Assembly (NCBI RefSeq): GCF_003855095.1
Contig: NZ_CP033972.1
Span: forward strand, 2,232,001-2,296,000
Reading direction: 5' to 3'
Length of the DNA: 64,000 bases
From: Gordonia insulae
GTDB taxonomy: Bacteria > Actinomycetota > Actinomycetes > Mycobacteriales > Mycobacteriaceae
The position numbers were made by a program, and so were the translations under genes. Under the pieces are notes generated by a model. It did no database searches. It was not told where the DNA came from and was given only the letters and a program-made list of their open reading frames with translations. Each line of letters begins with the position of its first letter. Position 1 is the stretch's first letter. Below are positions 1 to 8,021 of the stretch, in pieces.

Positions 1-306
1 AAGGCACTCGCCGGCGCCGACATCCCGGTCATCCCGGTCCGGTCCCTCGACGATCTGCTCGACGACCCGCACCTGACCGACGTCGACTTCTTCGAATCTG
101 TCGACCATCCCGTGGCCGGGCCGCTGCGCCTCGCGCCGTACCCCGCCAACTTCTCAGCCGGCACCGGCGCCGGCGTGCGACCTGCGCCCACCCTCGGTCA
201 GCACAGCCGCCAGGTGGCGGCCGAACTCTCCCTACCGCCCGAGACCATCCAATCGCTGATCGATGACGGCGTCCTGGTCGAGACGACGATCGGAGTCCAC
301 TCATGA
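1..306 (+). CDS. CaiB/BaiF family CoA-transferase, C-terminal part only
   Basis: The open frame enters from the left edge and ends with TGA at 304-306, so only the last 101 residues are visible. The stretch SLDDLLDDPHL, then the PTLGQHS motif and a closing IQSLIDDGVL segment, are typical of the C-terminus of family III (CaiB/BaiF) CoA-transferases, which move CoA between acyl-CoA and a free acid. The catalytic Asp lies outside the window. The stop overlaps the ATG of the next gene (ATGA at 303-306), so it is probably translationally coupled to the Ltp/DUF35 genes that follow and may supply their CoA-thioester substrate. Confidence 0.85.
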   Translation, partial: KALAGADIPVIPVRSLDDLLDDPHLTDVDFFESVDHPVAGPLRLAPYPANFSAGTGAGVRPAPTLGQHSRQVAAELSLPPETIQSLIDDGVLVETTIGVHS

Positions 307-1481
307 TCCCTTCACTCAACGGTTCGGCAGTCATCGTCGGCGCCTACGAGCATCCGGGTCGAAAGCTCCCCGACCACACCATCGCGCAGGTCCACCGCGA
401 GGTGATCCTCGGTGCGCTCGCCGATGCGGGGCTGGCGCTCGCCGATGTCGATGGCTTCTTCTGCGATGCAACGACTCCCGGCCTGGGCCCGGTCGACATG
501 ATGGAGTACCTCGGCATCGAGTGTCGCGTGACCGCCTCCGGCGAACTCGGCGGCGCAACCTATGTCGCCTATATCGGACAGGCTGCCGCCGCCATCGCTG
601 CCGGTCATTGCCGAGTCGCGGTGATCAGCCTGGCCGGACTGCCCAGCCAGGCGAGTACCAAGAGTGCAGCCCTGGCGTTGCCTCCGGGCCCCGTGGCGAG
701 CTTCGAGAACAACGGATTTCGGGGCGGCTACGGTCCGGTCGCCGACTACGCACTGGTGGCGCGACGCCATATGCACGAGTTCGGCACCACGTCCGAACAA
801 CTCGCCTGGATCAAGGTGGCGGCGTCCGAGCACGCCAAACACAACCCGAATGCGAAACTCCAGGAGCCGGTCACCGTCGAGCAGGTGCTGGCCTCCCCCC
901 TCGTGGCCGATCCACTGCACGTCATGGACTGCTGCGTGATGACTGACGGCGGTGGTGCGCTGGTCGTGGTCCACCCTGACATCGCACGGGACCTCGGAAG
1001 GCGCGGAGCCATCCTGCGGGGCTACGGTGAGGCGCACAAGGATTCGATGCTCGGGCAGATCGACCTGACCTACTCGGCCAACCGGCGCGCCGGGGAGCAG
1101 GCCTACGCGGAGTCCGGGCTCGGGCCACAAGACATCGGCTACCTGTCCCTGTACGACTCGTTCACCATCACCGTGCTGCTCGCGCTCGAAGATCTCGGCT
1201 TCGCCGAACGGGGCCGGGGCGGGCGATATGTCGAGAACCTCGGTCTCACCGCGGCGGGCGGGCGAGTGCCCGTGAACACCGACGGTGGCGGGTTGATGAA
1301 CAACCACCCGGGAAATCGCGGCGGAATGACCAAGACGATCGAAGCGGTCCGGCAACTCCGCGGCGAGGCCACCCCTGCCGTACAGGTCCCCGACCTCGAG
1401 TTCGCACTCGTGGCGGGAACCGGATTCCGACTCTCTCAACGGCATTACAGTGCCGCAGCCGTATTGGAGCAATACCCATGA
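303..1481 (+). CDS. Thiolase-like lipid-transfer protein (Ltp), Cys-less type
   Basis: A 392-aa protein of the SCP-x/thiolase fold. The segment where true thiolases carry the nucleophilic Cys reads TASGELGG (about residues 77-84), so that Cys is absent. A YDSF motif at 284-287 and VNTDGGG near 331 match the Ltp type that pairs with DUF35 proteins. Ltp2 of steroid degradation, from this family, is a retro-aldolase that uses Tyr residues; a similar carbon-carbon cleavage of a beta-hydroxyacyl-CoA is inferred here. It sits in a chain of overlaps, ATGA with the CoA-transferase upstream and with the DUF35 gene downstream (1478), which strongly suggests complex formation with that DUF35 protein. 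The substrate is unknown. Confidence 0.85.
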   Translation: MIPSLNGSAVIVGAYEHPGRKLPDHTIAQVHREVILGALADAGLALADVDGFFCDATTPGLGPVDMMEYLGIECRVTASGELGGATYVAYIGQAAAAIAAGHCRVAVISLAGLPSQASTKSAALALPPGPVASFENNGFRGGYGPVADYALVARRHMHEFGTTSEQLAWIKVAASEHAKHNPNAKLQEPVTVEQVLASPLVADPLHVMDCCVMTDGGGALVVVHPDIARDLGRRGAILRGYGEAHKDSMLGQIDLTYSANRRAGEQAYAESGLGPQDIGYLSLYDSFTITVLLALEDLGFAERGRGGRYVENLGLTAAGGRVPVNTDGGGLMNNHPGNRGGMTKTIEAVRQLRGEATPAVQVPDLEFALVAGTGFRLSQRHYSAAAVLEQYP

Positions 1482-1900
1482 CCACCTACTTCGAGCCCGG
1501 ACTGCCCACCGATCAACCGGCCTTCGACCCCGAGACCGCACCGTATTGGGATGCCGCACGGGTGGGACACCTCGTGCTGCCGTTCTGCGAGGCCTGTCAG
1601 CAGTTCTTCTGGTACCCACGAGGATTCTGCCCCCGCTGCGCCGGCGATTCGCTTGCGTGGCCTGAGGCGACCGGCCGCGGCGAGGTGTACAGCTATTCGG
1701 TCGTCAGACGCGCCTTCGGAGAGTGGGCGGAGTACACGCCGTTCGTGATCGCCTGGGTTACCCTCGATGAGGGGGTCACGTTGCTGACCAACATCATTGG
1801 CTGCTCCGAAGACCAACTCGCCGTTGGCATGCCCGTCGAGGCAGTGTTCGAGTCGGGCTCTGACGCTGATCTACCGGCACTGCGCTTCACTCCTGCCTGA
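1478..1900 (+). CDS. DUF35 OB-fold protein with zinc ribbon
   Basis: A 140-aa protein. Four cysteines at about residues 37, 40, 51 and 54 (CEAC...CPRC) form a rubredoxin-like zinc ribbon, followed by a beta-rich OB-fold segment to the C-terminus. DUF35 proteins bind acyl-CoA and act as obligate partners of thiolase-like proteins, as the DUF35 domain of ChsH2 does for Ltp2. The gene begins inside the stop of the Ltp gene at 303-1481 (ATGA) and is followed after 13 bp by a DUF35-Ltp fusion, so a mixed complex is possible. Confidence 0.9.
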   Translation: MTTYFEPGLPTDQPAFDPETAPYWDAARVGHLVLPFCEACQQFFWYPRGFCPRCAGDSLAWPEATGRGEVYSYSVVRRAFGEWAEYTPFVIAWVTLDEGVTLLTNIIGCSEDQLAVGMPVEAVFESGSDADLPALRFTPA

Positions 1901-1913
1901 AGGGACCTGTCCG

Positions 1914-3614
1914 ATGTCGCAACACACCGGTTCCGCGGTCGACGCGGCCACCGAGACTCCGATCGTCGACACCGGGCGGGTGCTTCCGCAACCGACCCTG
2001 ACAAGTGCGGAGTTCTGGGCCTCCGGCGCCGACGGCATCCTCCGGATCGCCCAATGCAGCTCCTGCGGCCGGCGCACACATCCGAAGCCGCCCGTCTGCC
2101 GCCACTGCGGGCACGAAGATGTGCCGATGACTGGTACCAGCGGCCTCGCGACGGTTGTCGGATTCACTGTCAACACCCAGCAGTGGCTGCCACGGTTCCC
2201 TCCTCCGTATGTGGTCGCCATCGTTGCGCTGCAGGACGACCCGGATGTCCGCCTGACCACCAATATCGTCCACTGCGCGCCGGAGACGCTCCGCATCGGC
2301 ATGCCGGTGCGGGTCACGTTCGAGCACGCCGCCGACGACATCTGGCTCCCGCTGTTCGAGCCCGACCCGGACCGCGACGACGCCGTCCTCGATGTCCCCG
2401 ACCCCTCATCGACACACACCAACCTACGGCCGAGGGCATCCACGACGAAGTTCGAGGACAAGGTCGCAATCACCGGAGTGGGCCAGTCGCAGATCGGACG
2501 ACGACTGATGGTTGACCCGCTCTCCCTGACCATCACCGCCTGCCGGCAGGCGGTACAGGACGCGGGACTGCGCTTCGCCGACATCGACGGTCTCTCCACG
2601 TACCCGGGCGCAGCACCGGCCGGCATGTCGGAGGGAGGCATCATGGCCCTGGAAGACGCCCTGGGCATCCATCCCACGTGGGTCAACGGTGGTGGAGAAC
2701 TTCCCGGCCAGAACGGGTCCATCGTCGCAGCCATGCTCGCGGTCGCATCGGGATTGTGCCGGCATGTGCTGTGCTTCCGGACAGTCTGGGAGTCAACATA
2801 TTCAGAGCTGTCACGAACCGGGCAATGGCACATCCCCGAGCAGCGCGCAACCGGAATGCTCGAAGAACGCGCACCCTACGGGGCGATGTCGCCGGCGAAT
2901 TGGATCGCCTGCCATGCTTCGCAGTATCTGCATCGCTACCACGTCGACCGTGAGGTCCTCGGCTGGATCGCGGTCAATGGGCGAAACAACGCATCCGCGA
3001 ACCCTGAAGCCGTCTATCGCGAGCCGATGACAATCGACGACTATCTCGGTGCCCGAATGGTGTCGTCACCATTCGGCCTGTACGACTGCGATGTTCCCTG
3101 TGATGGAGCGGTCGCGGTAGTCGTGTCCGCGATCGAGACCACCAAAGACCTCCCCGGCACTGCGGTCCGCGTCGAGGCGGTGGGCACCCAGATCACCGAG
3201 CGAATCTCCTGGGATCAAGGCACGCTCACGCACCTGCCCCAATCGCTGGGCCCGGCCGCCCACCTGTGGACTCGAACCGACCTCACCACCGACGACGTCG
3301 ACATCGCGATGCTCTATGACGGATTCACCTTCAACGCCCTGTCCTGGCTCGAAGGACTCGGCTTCTGTGAGTTCGGGGGCGCCGAGGATTTCATCGATCG
3401 CGGACGAGGTATCGCCATCGACGGACCGCTACCGGTGAATCCGCATGGCGGGCAACTCTCCGCGGGACGTACGCATGGTTACGGGCACTTCAGGGAGGCG
3501 GTGCTGCAATTGCGAGGGCAGGCACCCGGCCGGCAGGTCGATGACGCACGCGTCGCGGTCGTCACCGCGGGTGGCGGAGTGCCATCCGGAGCCATCCTGC
3601 TCCGCGCCGAGTGA
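1914..3614 (+). CDS. DUF35-Ltp natural fusion (zinc-ribbon OB-fold plus thiolase-like domain)
   Basis: A 566-aa protein from ATG 1914, chosen because AAGGGA lies about 8 nt upstream; the frame stays open further upstream but overlaps the previous gene. Residues about 30-150 are DUF35: zinc-ribbon Cys 48, 51, 62, 65, then an OB-fold. Residues about 180-566 are a thiolase-like Ltp domain beginning KVAITGVGQSQIG. The usual Cys-nucleophile region reads NGGGELPG (258-265), so the Cys is absent, while the YDGF motif (468-471) is kept. The fusion order joins in one chain the two proteins that elsewhere in this window are encoded by adjacent genes. Retro-aldolase-type activity is inferred from the Ltp2-ChsH2 system. 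It is the third gene of the 1-4.6 kb operon. Confidence 0.85.
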   Translation: MSQHTGSAVDAATETPIVDTGRVLPQPTLTSAEFWASGADGILRIAQCSSCGRRTHPKPPVCRHCGHEDVPMTGTSGLATVVGFTVNTQQWLPRFPPPYVVAIVALQDDPDVRLTTNIVHCAPETLRIGMPVRVTFEHAADDIWLPLFEPDPDRDDAVLDVPDPSSTHTNLRPRASTTKFEDKVAITGVGQSQIGRRLMVDPLSLTITACRQAVQDAGLRFADIDGLSTYPGAAPAGMSEGGIMALEDALGIHPTWVNGGGELPGQNGSIVAAMLAVASGLCRHVLCFRTVWESTYSELSRTGQWHIPEQRATGMLEERAPYGAMSPANWIACHASQYLHRYHVDREVLGWIAVNGRNNASANPEAVYREPMTIDDYLGARMVSSPFGLYDCDVPCDGAVAVVVSAIETTKDLPGTAVRVEAVGTQITERISWDQGTLTHLPQSLGPAAHLWTRTDLTTDDVDIAMLYDGFTFNALSWLEGLGFCEFGGAEDFIDRGRGIAIDGPLPVNPHGGQLSAGRTHGYGHFREAVLQLRGQAPGRQVDDARVAVVTAGGGVPSGAILLRAE

Positions 3615-3706
3615 CAAACCACTGTTGTGGAAACCGCGAACGTTCCGTACCAGACCGACAATCGTCGCGAATCGCTCTCGACGACGTGAGTCGATACAGT
3701 GAACCC

Positions 3707-4597
3707 GTGAATGACGAGTTCAGCCTGTTGCGCGAAACCGCTGACGAACTCGGTCTGGAAATCCCGGTTCCGACCGTCCGACGCATCGACACCACCGTTG
3801 AGGGCCATCAGGTCAGCGCTTTGGCATGGGGTGCATCGAGTCCGCGGGCGGTGTTTCTTCACGTGGGTGGGCAGAACGCACACACGTGGGACAGCGTCCT
3901 ACTGACCCTGGGAATACCGGCGCTGGCGATCGACCTCCCCGGACACGGCCACTCGTCCTGGCGCGCCGACAGCGACTACTCGCCGGCACCCAATGCACAA
4001 GCCATCACCCCGGTGGTCGAGGAGCTGGCTCCCCAAGTCGAGCTGGTGGTGGGCATGTCACTCGGCGGACTCACCGCCATCCGCCTCGCGGCGACTGTTC
4101 CGAACCTCGTGCCGCGCGCCGTCATCGTCGACGTCACACCGGAATCACCCAACCGCGCAGCCGAACTGGAACGGCAGGCCCGTGGGACTGTCGCATTGAT
4201 CGAGGGACCCCACGACTTCGCCGACCTCGCCGACCTCGCCGAGATCATCGACCTCACCCACGCTGCGGCACCACACCGATCGTTGACATCGATCCGCCGC
4301 GGCGTCATCCACAACACCCGCCGTCGCGCAGACGGCCGCTGGGAGTGGCGCTACGATAGGCTCCGCGAAGCGCCCCGGGCGCAACCGCTCTGGGACGATC
4401 TGCGAGCAGCCACGGCCCCGATGACCCTCGTCCGCGGTGGTCGATCCGCCTTCACTTCCGACGAGGACGTCGTGCGATTCCGCGACCGCGGGGCACACAC
4501 CGACGTGTTGACGATCGACGGCGCCGGCCATTCGGTGCAGAGCGATGCCCCGCGCGAGCTCGCGTCGCTGATCGCGCATGTGCTGGGACAGAGCTGA
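3707..4597 (+). CDS. Alpha/beta hydrolase
   Basis: About 296 aa from GTG 3707 (N-terminus MNDEFSLLRE). The frame is also open from a GTG at 3611 that overlaps the previous stop, but the extra 32 residues are rich in Arg, Ser and Cys and do not look conserved; neither start has a clear ribosome-binding site. The oxyanion region is LHVGGQNAHTWD, the nucleophile elbow is GMSLGG (Ser about 118), and the catalytic His is in GAGHSV (about 275). The cap is small. Substrate unknown; a role as esterase, thioesterase or C-C hydrolase at the end of the Ltp/DUF35 operon is plausible. It is the last plus-strand gene before the convergent minus-strand material at 4598. Confidence 0.8.
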   Translation: MNDEFSLLRETADELGLEIPVPTVRRIDTTVEGHQVSALAWGASSPRAVFLHVGGQNAHTWDSVLLTLGIPALAIDLPGHGHSSWRADSDYSPAPNAQAITPVVEELAPQVELVVGMSLGGLTAIRLAATVPNLVPRAVIVDVTPESPNRAAELERQARGTVALIEGPHDFADLADLAEIIDLTHAAAPHRSLTSIRRGVIHNTRRRADGRWEWRYDRLREAPRAQPLWDDLRAATAPMTLVRGGRSAFTSDEDVVRFRDRGAHTDVLTIDGAGHSVQSDAPRELASLIAHVLGQS

Positions 4598-4910
4598 ATT
4601 CACATGACCAGCCCTGCAGCCTGAGGATGGGAGCTGCCTCCGAGTCCGAGATGGTCGGCGGTGGAACATCCAGCTCGGCTGGCATGATGATTCTGGTCGC
4701 GACAACTACCCGGCCACCGTATGTACGCCCTCGCGAGTATCCGCCACCCGGAAAGCCGACAGCCACCACGGGCCAATCGCCAAGAACCTCCGGCGCGATC
4801 GACGAGATGGCCATCTCGACGTCGGGTATGCCGACCGCTTCCGAGACATCAAAACATAGATCGCGCCTCTTCCATTCGCCCGACACAACCAGCTGCACTT
4901 GTTCATCCAT
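4598..4910 (-). pseudogene. Probable truncated alpha/beta hydrolase remnant
   Basis: A minus-strand frame starts at ATG 4910, five bases beyond the stop of the SDR gene. The first 60 or so residues look like real protein (start MDEQVQLVVSGEWKRRDLCF, later APEVLGD and then VVAVGFPGGGYSRG). The GGGYSRG segment resembles the oxyanion-loop region of alpha/beta hydrolases. After that the similarity fades and the frame simply runs antisense into the hydrolase gene at 4597, where it becomes Arg-rich shadow sequence. No nucleophile elbow or catalytic His follows. I read this as the 5' end of a hydrolase gene truncated by a rearrangement at the island border. A small functional protein cannot be excluded. 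Confidence 0.45.
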
Positions 4911-4914
4911 GGAC

Positions 4915-5778
4915 CTAGGCTTCGTCCGTCACCGACTCATCGGATTGACGAAATAGTTCAATGCGTCGAACAGCGCCGCTGTCGGCAGTTCGACGAACCA
5001 TGAACTCTCGAAGCTGATCGCCGGCAACATGTATGACCCGACCGCTGAGATCACCTGCCGACGGACAGATGAGATACTCAACGACCTGAGCGACATGGTC
5101 CGGCGCAAGATCTGTTCGGGATGGATCCAGATAAGTGGCGTTCATCCGGGTCGCAGCGCCCGGCGATATGGCGTTGACGGTGATCCCCTCATCAACGAAA
5201 TCGGACGACATCGACAGAGTCAGCGACCACAGCGCAGCTTTGGCCGCAGCGTAGGCGTAGGTGCCACCCCCGTACCTGGAATCTAGTGCAACCTCCGAGA
5301 CCGTATTGATGATCCGACCAAACCTCTGGTTCTTCATCCAGGGGATCGCCGCACTTATCGTTCCCAGCGCAGCCTTGAAATGAATATCGAGTTGAGCGTC
5401 AACATCCGTCTCGATCGGTCTCTCAACATCTCCCGGTGCCGGCACAAAGCCGGCGTTGTTAATCAGGATATCGATACGCCCGAGCTCACTCACGGTCTTG
5501 CGCACAACTTCTTCGCCACCGGCCAACGATCCGACGTCGGTGTGATCGACGATCGCCCGCCCACCTTCTGCCTCAATCTGAGAAACTACACTCTGGGCCG
5601 GAGATGTATCCGTGCCGGTGCCGTCGACTGCAACACCCAGATCGTTCACGACAACGATTATTCCTCTGCGCGACAACCGTATTGCTTCGGCGCGTCCAAT
5701 GCCGCGTCCAGCTCCGGTAATCAGAGCAACCTTACCGACCAATGAATCATTGTCTACGTTCGAATCACCAGAACCCAT
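4915..5778 (-). CDS. Short-chain dehydrogenase/reductase
   Basis: About 287 aa from ATG 5778 (MGSGDSNVDN); the frame is open upstream but that sequence is non-conserved and Cys/Arg-rich. The Rossmann motif TGAGRGIG is at 21-28, NNAG at 107-110, and the catalytic Tyr176-x3-Lys180 lies in TYAYAAAK, with a Ser about 15 residues before. VVNDLG after the second strand favours the larger (about 290-310 aa) class of acyl-chain/hydroxyacyl-CoA dehydrogenases. It has an unusual C-terminal extension after the last strand (about 35 residues, Arg/Glu-rich). It is transcribed alone; a degenerate copy of the island operator lies 27 bp upstream of the start. Confidence 0.85.
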   Translation of the reverse strand: MGSGDSNVDNDSLVGKVALITGAGRGIGRAEAIRLSRRGIIVVVNDLGVAVDGTGTDTSPAQSVVSQIEAEGGRAIVDHTDVGSLAGGEEVVRKTVSELGRIDILINNAGFVPAPGDVERPIETDVDAQLDIHFKAALGTISAAIPWMKNQRFGRIINTVSEVALDSRYGGGTYAYAAAKAALWSLTLSMSSDFVDEGITVNAISPGAATRMNATYLDPSRTDLAPDHVAQVVEYLICPSAGDLSGRVIHVAGDQLREFMVRRTADSGAVRRIELFRQSDESVTDEA

Positions 5779-5804
5779 CACGATGCGATCGTACCGTCCC
5801 CCGG

Positions 5805-5818
5805 CTTTACGTGTACAT
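5805..5818. promoter_or_regulatory. Degenerate copy of the island operator
   Basis: The plus strand reads CTTTACGTGTACAT, 10 of 14 matches to CTATACATGTATAG. Its complement shares TGTACACGTA with the degenerate site at 17346-17359, which supports it as a real variant. It lies 27 bp upstream of the SDR start at 5778. Confidence 0.45.
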
Positions 5819-5905
5819 GCCGCTTTGGCGAAGGTGCATGCGACTGGGAATCCCCGGATGTCTTTCCCGCCTAGGTTGTCGGTGCATCCGCAACGGATAA
5901 CGAAA

Positions 5906-5943
5906 GCGCGCGCGGCGTCGAGTCCTCTCGCCGCCGCGCGCGC
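5906..5943. terminator. GC-rich hairpin between importer operon and SDR
   Basis: Perfect 12-bp arms (5906-5917 and 5932-5943, made of GC repeats plus GGCG) flank a 14-nt loop. On the minus strand it follows the substrate-binding-protein gene by about 80 bp and is followed by a short T run (TTTCG), so it probably ends or attenuates the importer operon. Confidence 0.5.
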
Positions 5944-6020
5944 ATCCATCCCCTTTTGTGAGTCCAGATCCGAGTCGGACCCGCGCATGGGGGTGCGCCT
6001 GGTGCCGGCCTCCGCGGGTG

Positions 6021-7271
6021 CTACCCCTGGGATTTCGAGAGCAATTCCAGACCGTTGTACAAGGTGTCCGACGCCGGCACGAGTTGCTTCGACGCAGCAT
6101 CCCACTTGTTTGCGCGCACAGTTGTGTTGAACAGTCGATCCAGTCCGGGGATCGGTGTCTGTTGGGTGAAGTTCAGGGGAGGGACCACACCTAGATCGAG
6201 GTCGGTCGTCTTGTTCAGTTGGTCCAAAAGCGACGCACTGGTGACGTCACCGGAGATCTGCTCGGCCACCTTGTCCACAGCCTGTACTGCCAACCACGCG
6301 TTAAGGGATGTGGCCTTGCGTAATTCAGGTGCGGCAGCCTTGTCACCGGAAGCGAAGGCTGCATCCATCTCGGTAGTGAACTGCTGCAACTCCGGATACT
6401 CACTTGCCGCAGAGAAGGGCGGGAACGGGCCACTTTCGTAGAAGCCTGCCGCTGAGGGACCTGCGCTGGCAAGACTTGGTTCGGACAGAGCGCCTTGTGC
6501 ATTGCAATATTTCAGCTTGTTCCCACCTGCTCGCATGAGTGCAACGCTGCCCTGCTCGGTCGAGACCATGGTCACGCCGTCCGCGCCGCCGTCGACGAGC
6601 TGAGCTGCCGCAGGAGCGTAGTCACTGGTGTTCAGCGGCAGCTTGATATTTGGATCGATCGGTTTACCTGCGGCCACACCGCCCGCCTGGACCAGAGCCG
6701 CAGTCCGTTGGGACGCGGCTACATCCGAACTGATTCCACCTATTTGCTTGACCCCGTCAGCTGCCAAAACAGAAGGACAAGCTACGAAGCCAAAGACAGG
6801 GTTGTAGTAGACAAAGCTCATCTTGCTGGTCAGCTCAGAACCATCGCCCGCAATCCCGACGCTACCGACCGCGGGAATCGAGGCCGATTCGAGAGGCGCC
6901 ATCTCACCACCGGTCTGAGAGTACATCCCGACGACCGCGACCACCTTCTCGTCCACCGCTTGCTGTCCACACGCGGCAGCAGCGGTCGCGTCATTCTTGT
7001 TGTTGCACACAGTCAGCTCAACTTGCTGACCTTTGATACCGCCCCTGTCGTTGAGGGCGGTGACCGCAGCTTGCACCGCCGCGATCGACTCGGGCAGGTT
7101 CGCACCGCCGGTCGAGGTCTCGGTCGGTGCAACCGTCATCAGCTTGATCGTGCCACCTGACGATGACTCCGATGACCCACCGGAAGAGCCGTCACCGTCC
7201 GAGCACGCACCCATCGCAAGGACGAGTGCAGCCGCCGTCGAGCACACTCCAATTATCTTCTTATTGAACAT
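6021..7271 (-). CDS. ABC importer substrate-binding lipoprotein, branched-chain amino acid type
   Basis: A 416-aa exported lipoprotein. The N-terminus MFNKK plus a hydrophobic stretch ending in LAMGAC is a type II signal peptide with Cys about 23 as lipid anchor, followed by a Gly/Ser-rich linker. The body is a Leu/Ile/Val-binding (Peripla_BP_6) fold, with the usual opening on cluster-specific ligand segments and VVAVVGMYSQTGGE. Outside amino acid uptake, such proteins often bind aromatic or alicyclic acids. It is the last gene of the importer operon, 42 bp after the LivF-like gene, and sits in the operator-controlled island, so a catabolic substrate is more likely than Leu/Ile/Val. The ligand is unknown. 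Confidence 0.9.
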   Translation of the reverse strand: MFNKKIIGVCSTAAALVLAMGACSDGDGSSGGSSESSSGGTIKLMTVAPTETSTGGANLPESIAAVQAAVTALNDRGGIKGQQVELTVCNNKNDATAAAACGQQAVDEKVVAVVGMYSQTGGEMAPLESASIPAVGSVGIAGDGSELTSKMSFVYYNPVFGFVACPSVLAADGVKQIGGISSDVAASQRTAALVQAGGVAAGKPIDPNIKLPLNTSDYAPAAAQLVDGGADGVTMVSTEQGSVALMRAGGNKLKYCNAQGALSEPSLASAGPSAAGFYESGPFPPFSAASEYPELQQFTTEMDAAFASGDKAAAPELRKATSLNAWLAVQAVDKVAEQISGDVTSASLLDQLNKTTDLDLGVVPPLNFTQQTPIPGLDRLFNTTVRANKWDAASKQLVPASDTLYNGLELLSKSQG

Positions 7272-7313
7272 TTTTGCCTCTCATTGGTTACGAATGGTCC
7301 GAACTCTTCCGGA

Positions 7314-8021
7314 CTACGGGGTCGTGGCCGTGGATGTGTTGCCGCCAAGGTACGAAGATTCGATACGAGATTGATTTGCCAAGGCCTGGGCAGCTGTTCC
7401 AGACCAGTCGATGCGTCCCTGGCGTAATACGTAAACGCGGTCGGCAACCTGGAGCGCCTTCCTCACATGCTGTTCGACCAGCAGCACAGCCATACCGCTG
7501 TCGGCGGCCGATCTCACCGCGGTCAACAGTCGTGAGGTGATCTGAGGCGCAAGGCCGAGGGACAGTTCGTCAGCGAGCAGGGCGTCCGGTCGTCGGGCGA
7601 GTGCGCGAGCGAGGGTGAGAATCTGCTGCTGCCCACCCGAAAGTAGACCAGCCTTCCGATCGAGATGGTCAGCGAGCTCGGGATAGTCTACGACAACCGC
7701 TTCGGGATCTACTCTCGCCAGACGCAGATTCTGTCTCGCCGTCAGCGACATGACAACCGAACGTTCCTCGGTCACGATCGACAGGCCATGGCGAGTGCGT
7801 TGATACAGGGGAAGATGAGCTACCTCCCCCTTCCACCGTACCTCCCCGCGACTCGGGGACAGAGCACCTGCGAGGGCCATCAAGGTCGTGGTCTTCCCAC
7901 TTCCATTCGGGCCGAGCAACGCCACGACTTCGCCCGCATTCACTTCAAGTTCGAGGCCGTGTAGCACCGGGATCGGCCCGTATCCAACCTCGAGATCGCA
8001 GGCGGCGATGATGCTGGTCAT
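7314..8021 (-). CDS. ABC transporter ATP-binding protein, LivF type
   Basis: A 235-aa nucleotide-binding subunit. Walker A GPNGSGKT is at 37-44, the signature LSGGQQQ near 137, Walker B LLADE near 157 and the switch His in LLVEQH near 187. The length and the short form match LivF of branched-chain-amino-acid-type importers. The ATG overlaps the stop of the large permease-ATPase gene by one base (ATGA at 8019-8023), so the second ATPase is translated in step with it. Together with the fused LivH-LivM-LivG protein and the lipoprotein it completes one importer. Confidence 0.92.
   Translation of the reverse strand: MTSIIAACDLEVGYGPIPVLHGLELEVNAGEVVALLGPNGSGKTTTLMALAGALSPSRGEVRWKGEVAHLPLYQRTRHGLSIVTEERSVVMSLTARQNLRLARVDPEAVVVDYPELADHLDRKAGLLSGGQQQILTLARALARRPDALLADELSLGLAPQITSRLLTAVRSAADSGMAVLLVEQHVRKALQVADRVYVLRQGRIDWSGTAAQALANQSRIESSYLGGNTSTATTP

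Noticed and set aside
312..1619. A 435-codon minus-strand open frame
   Set aside because: Shadow of the Ltp and DUF35 genes on the plus strand.
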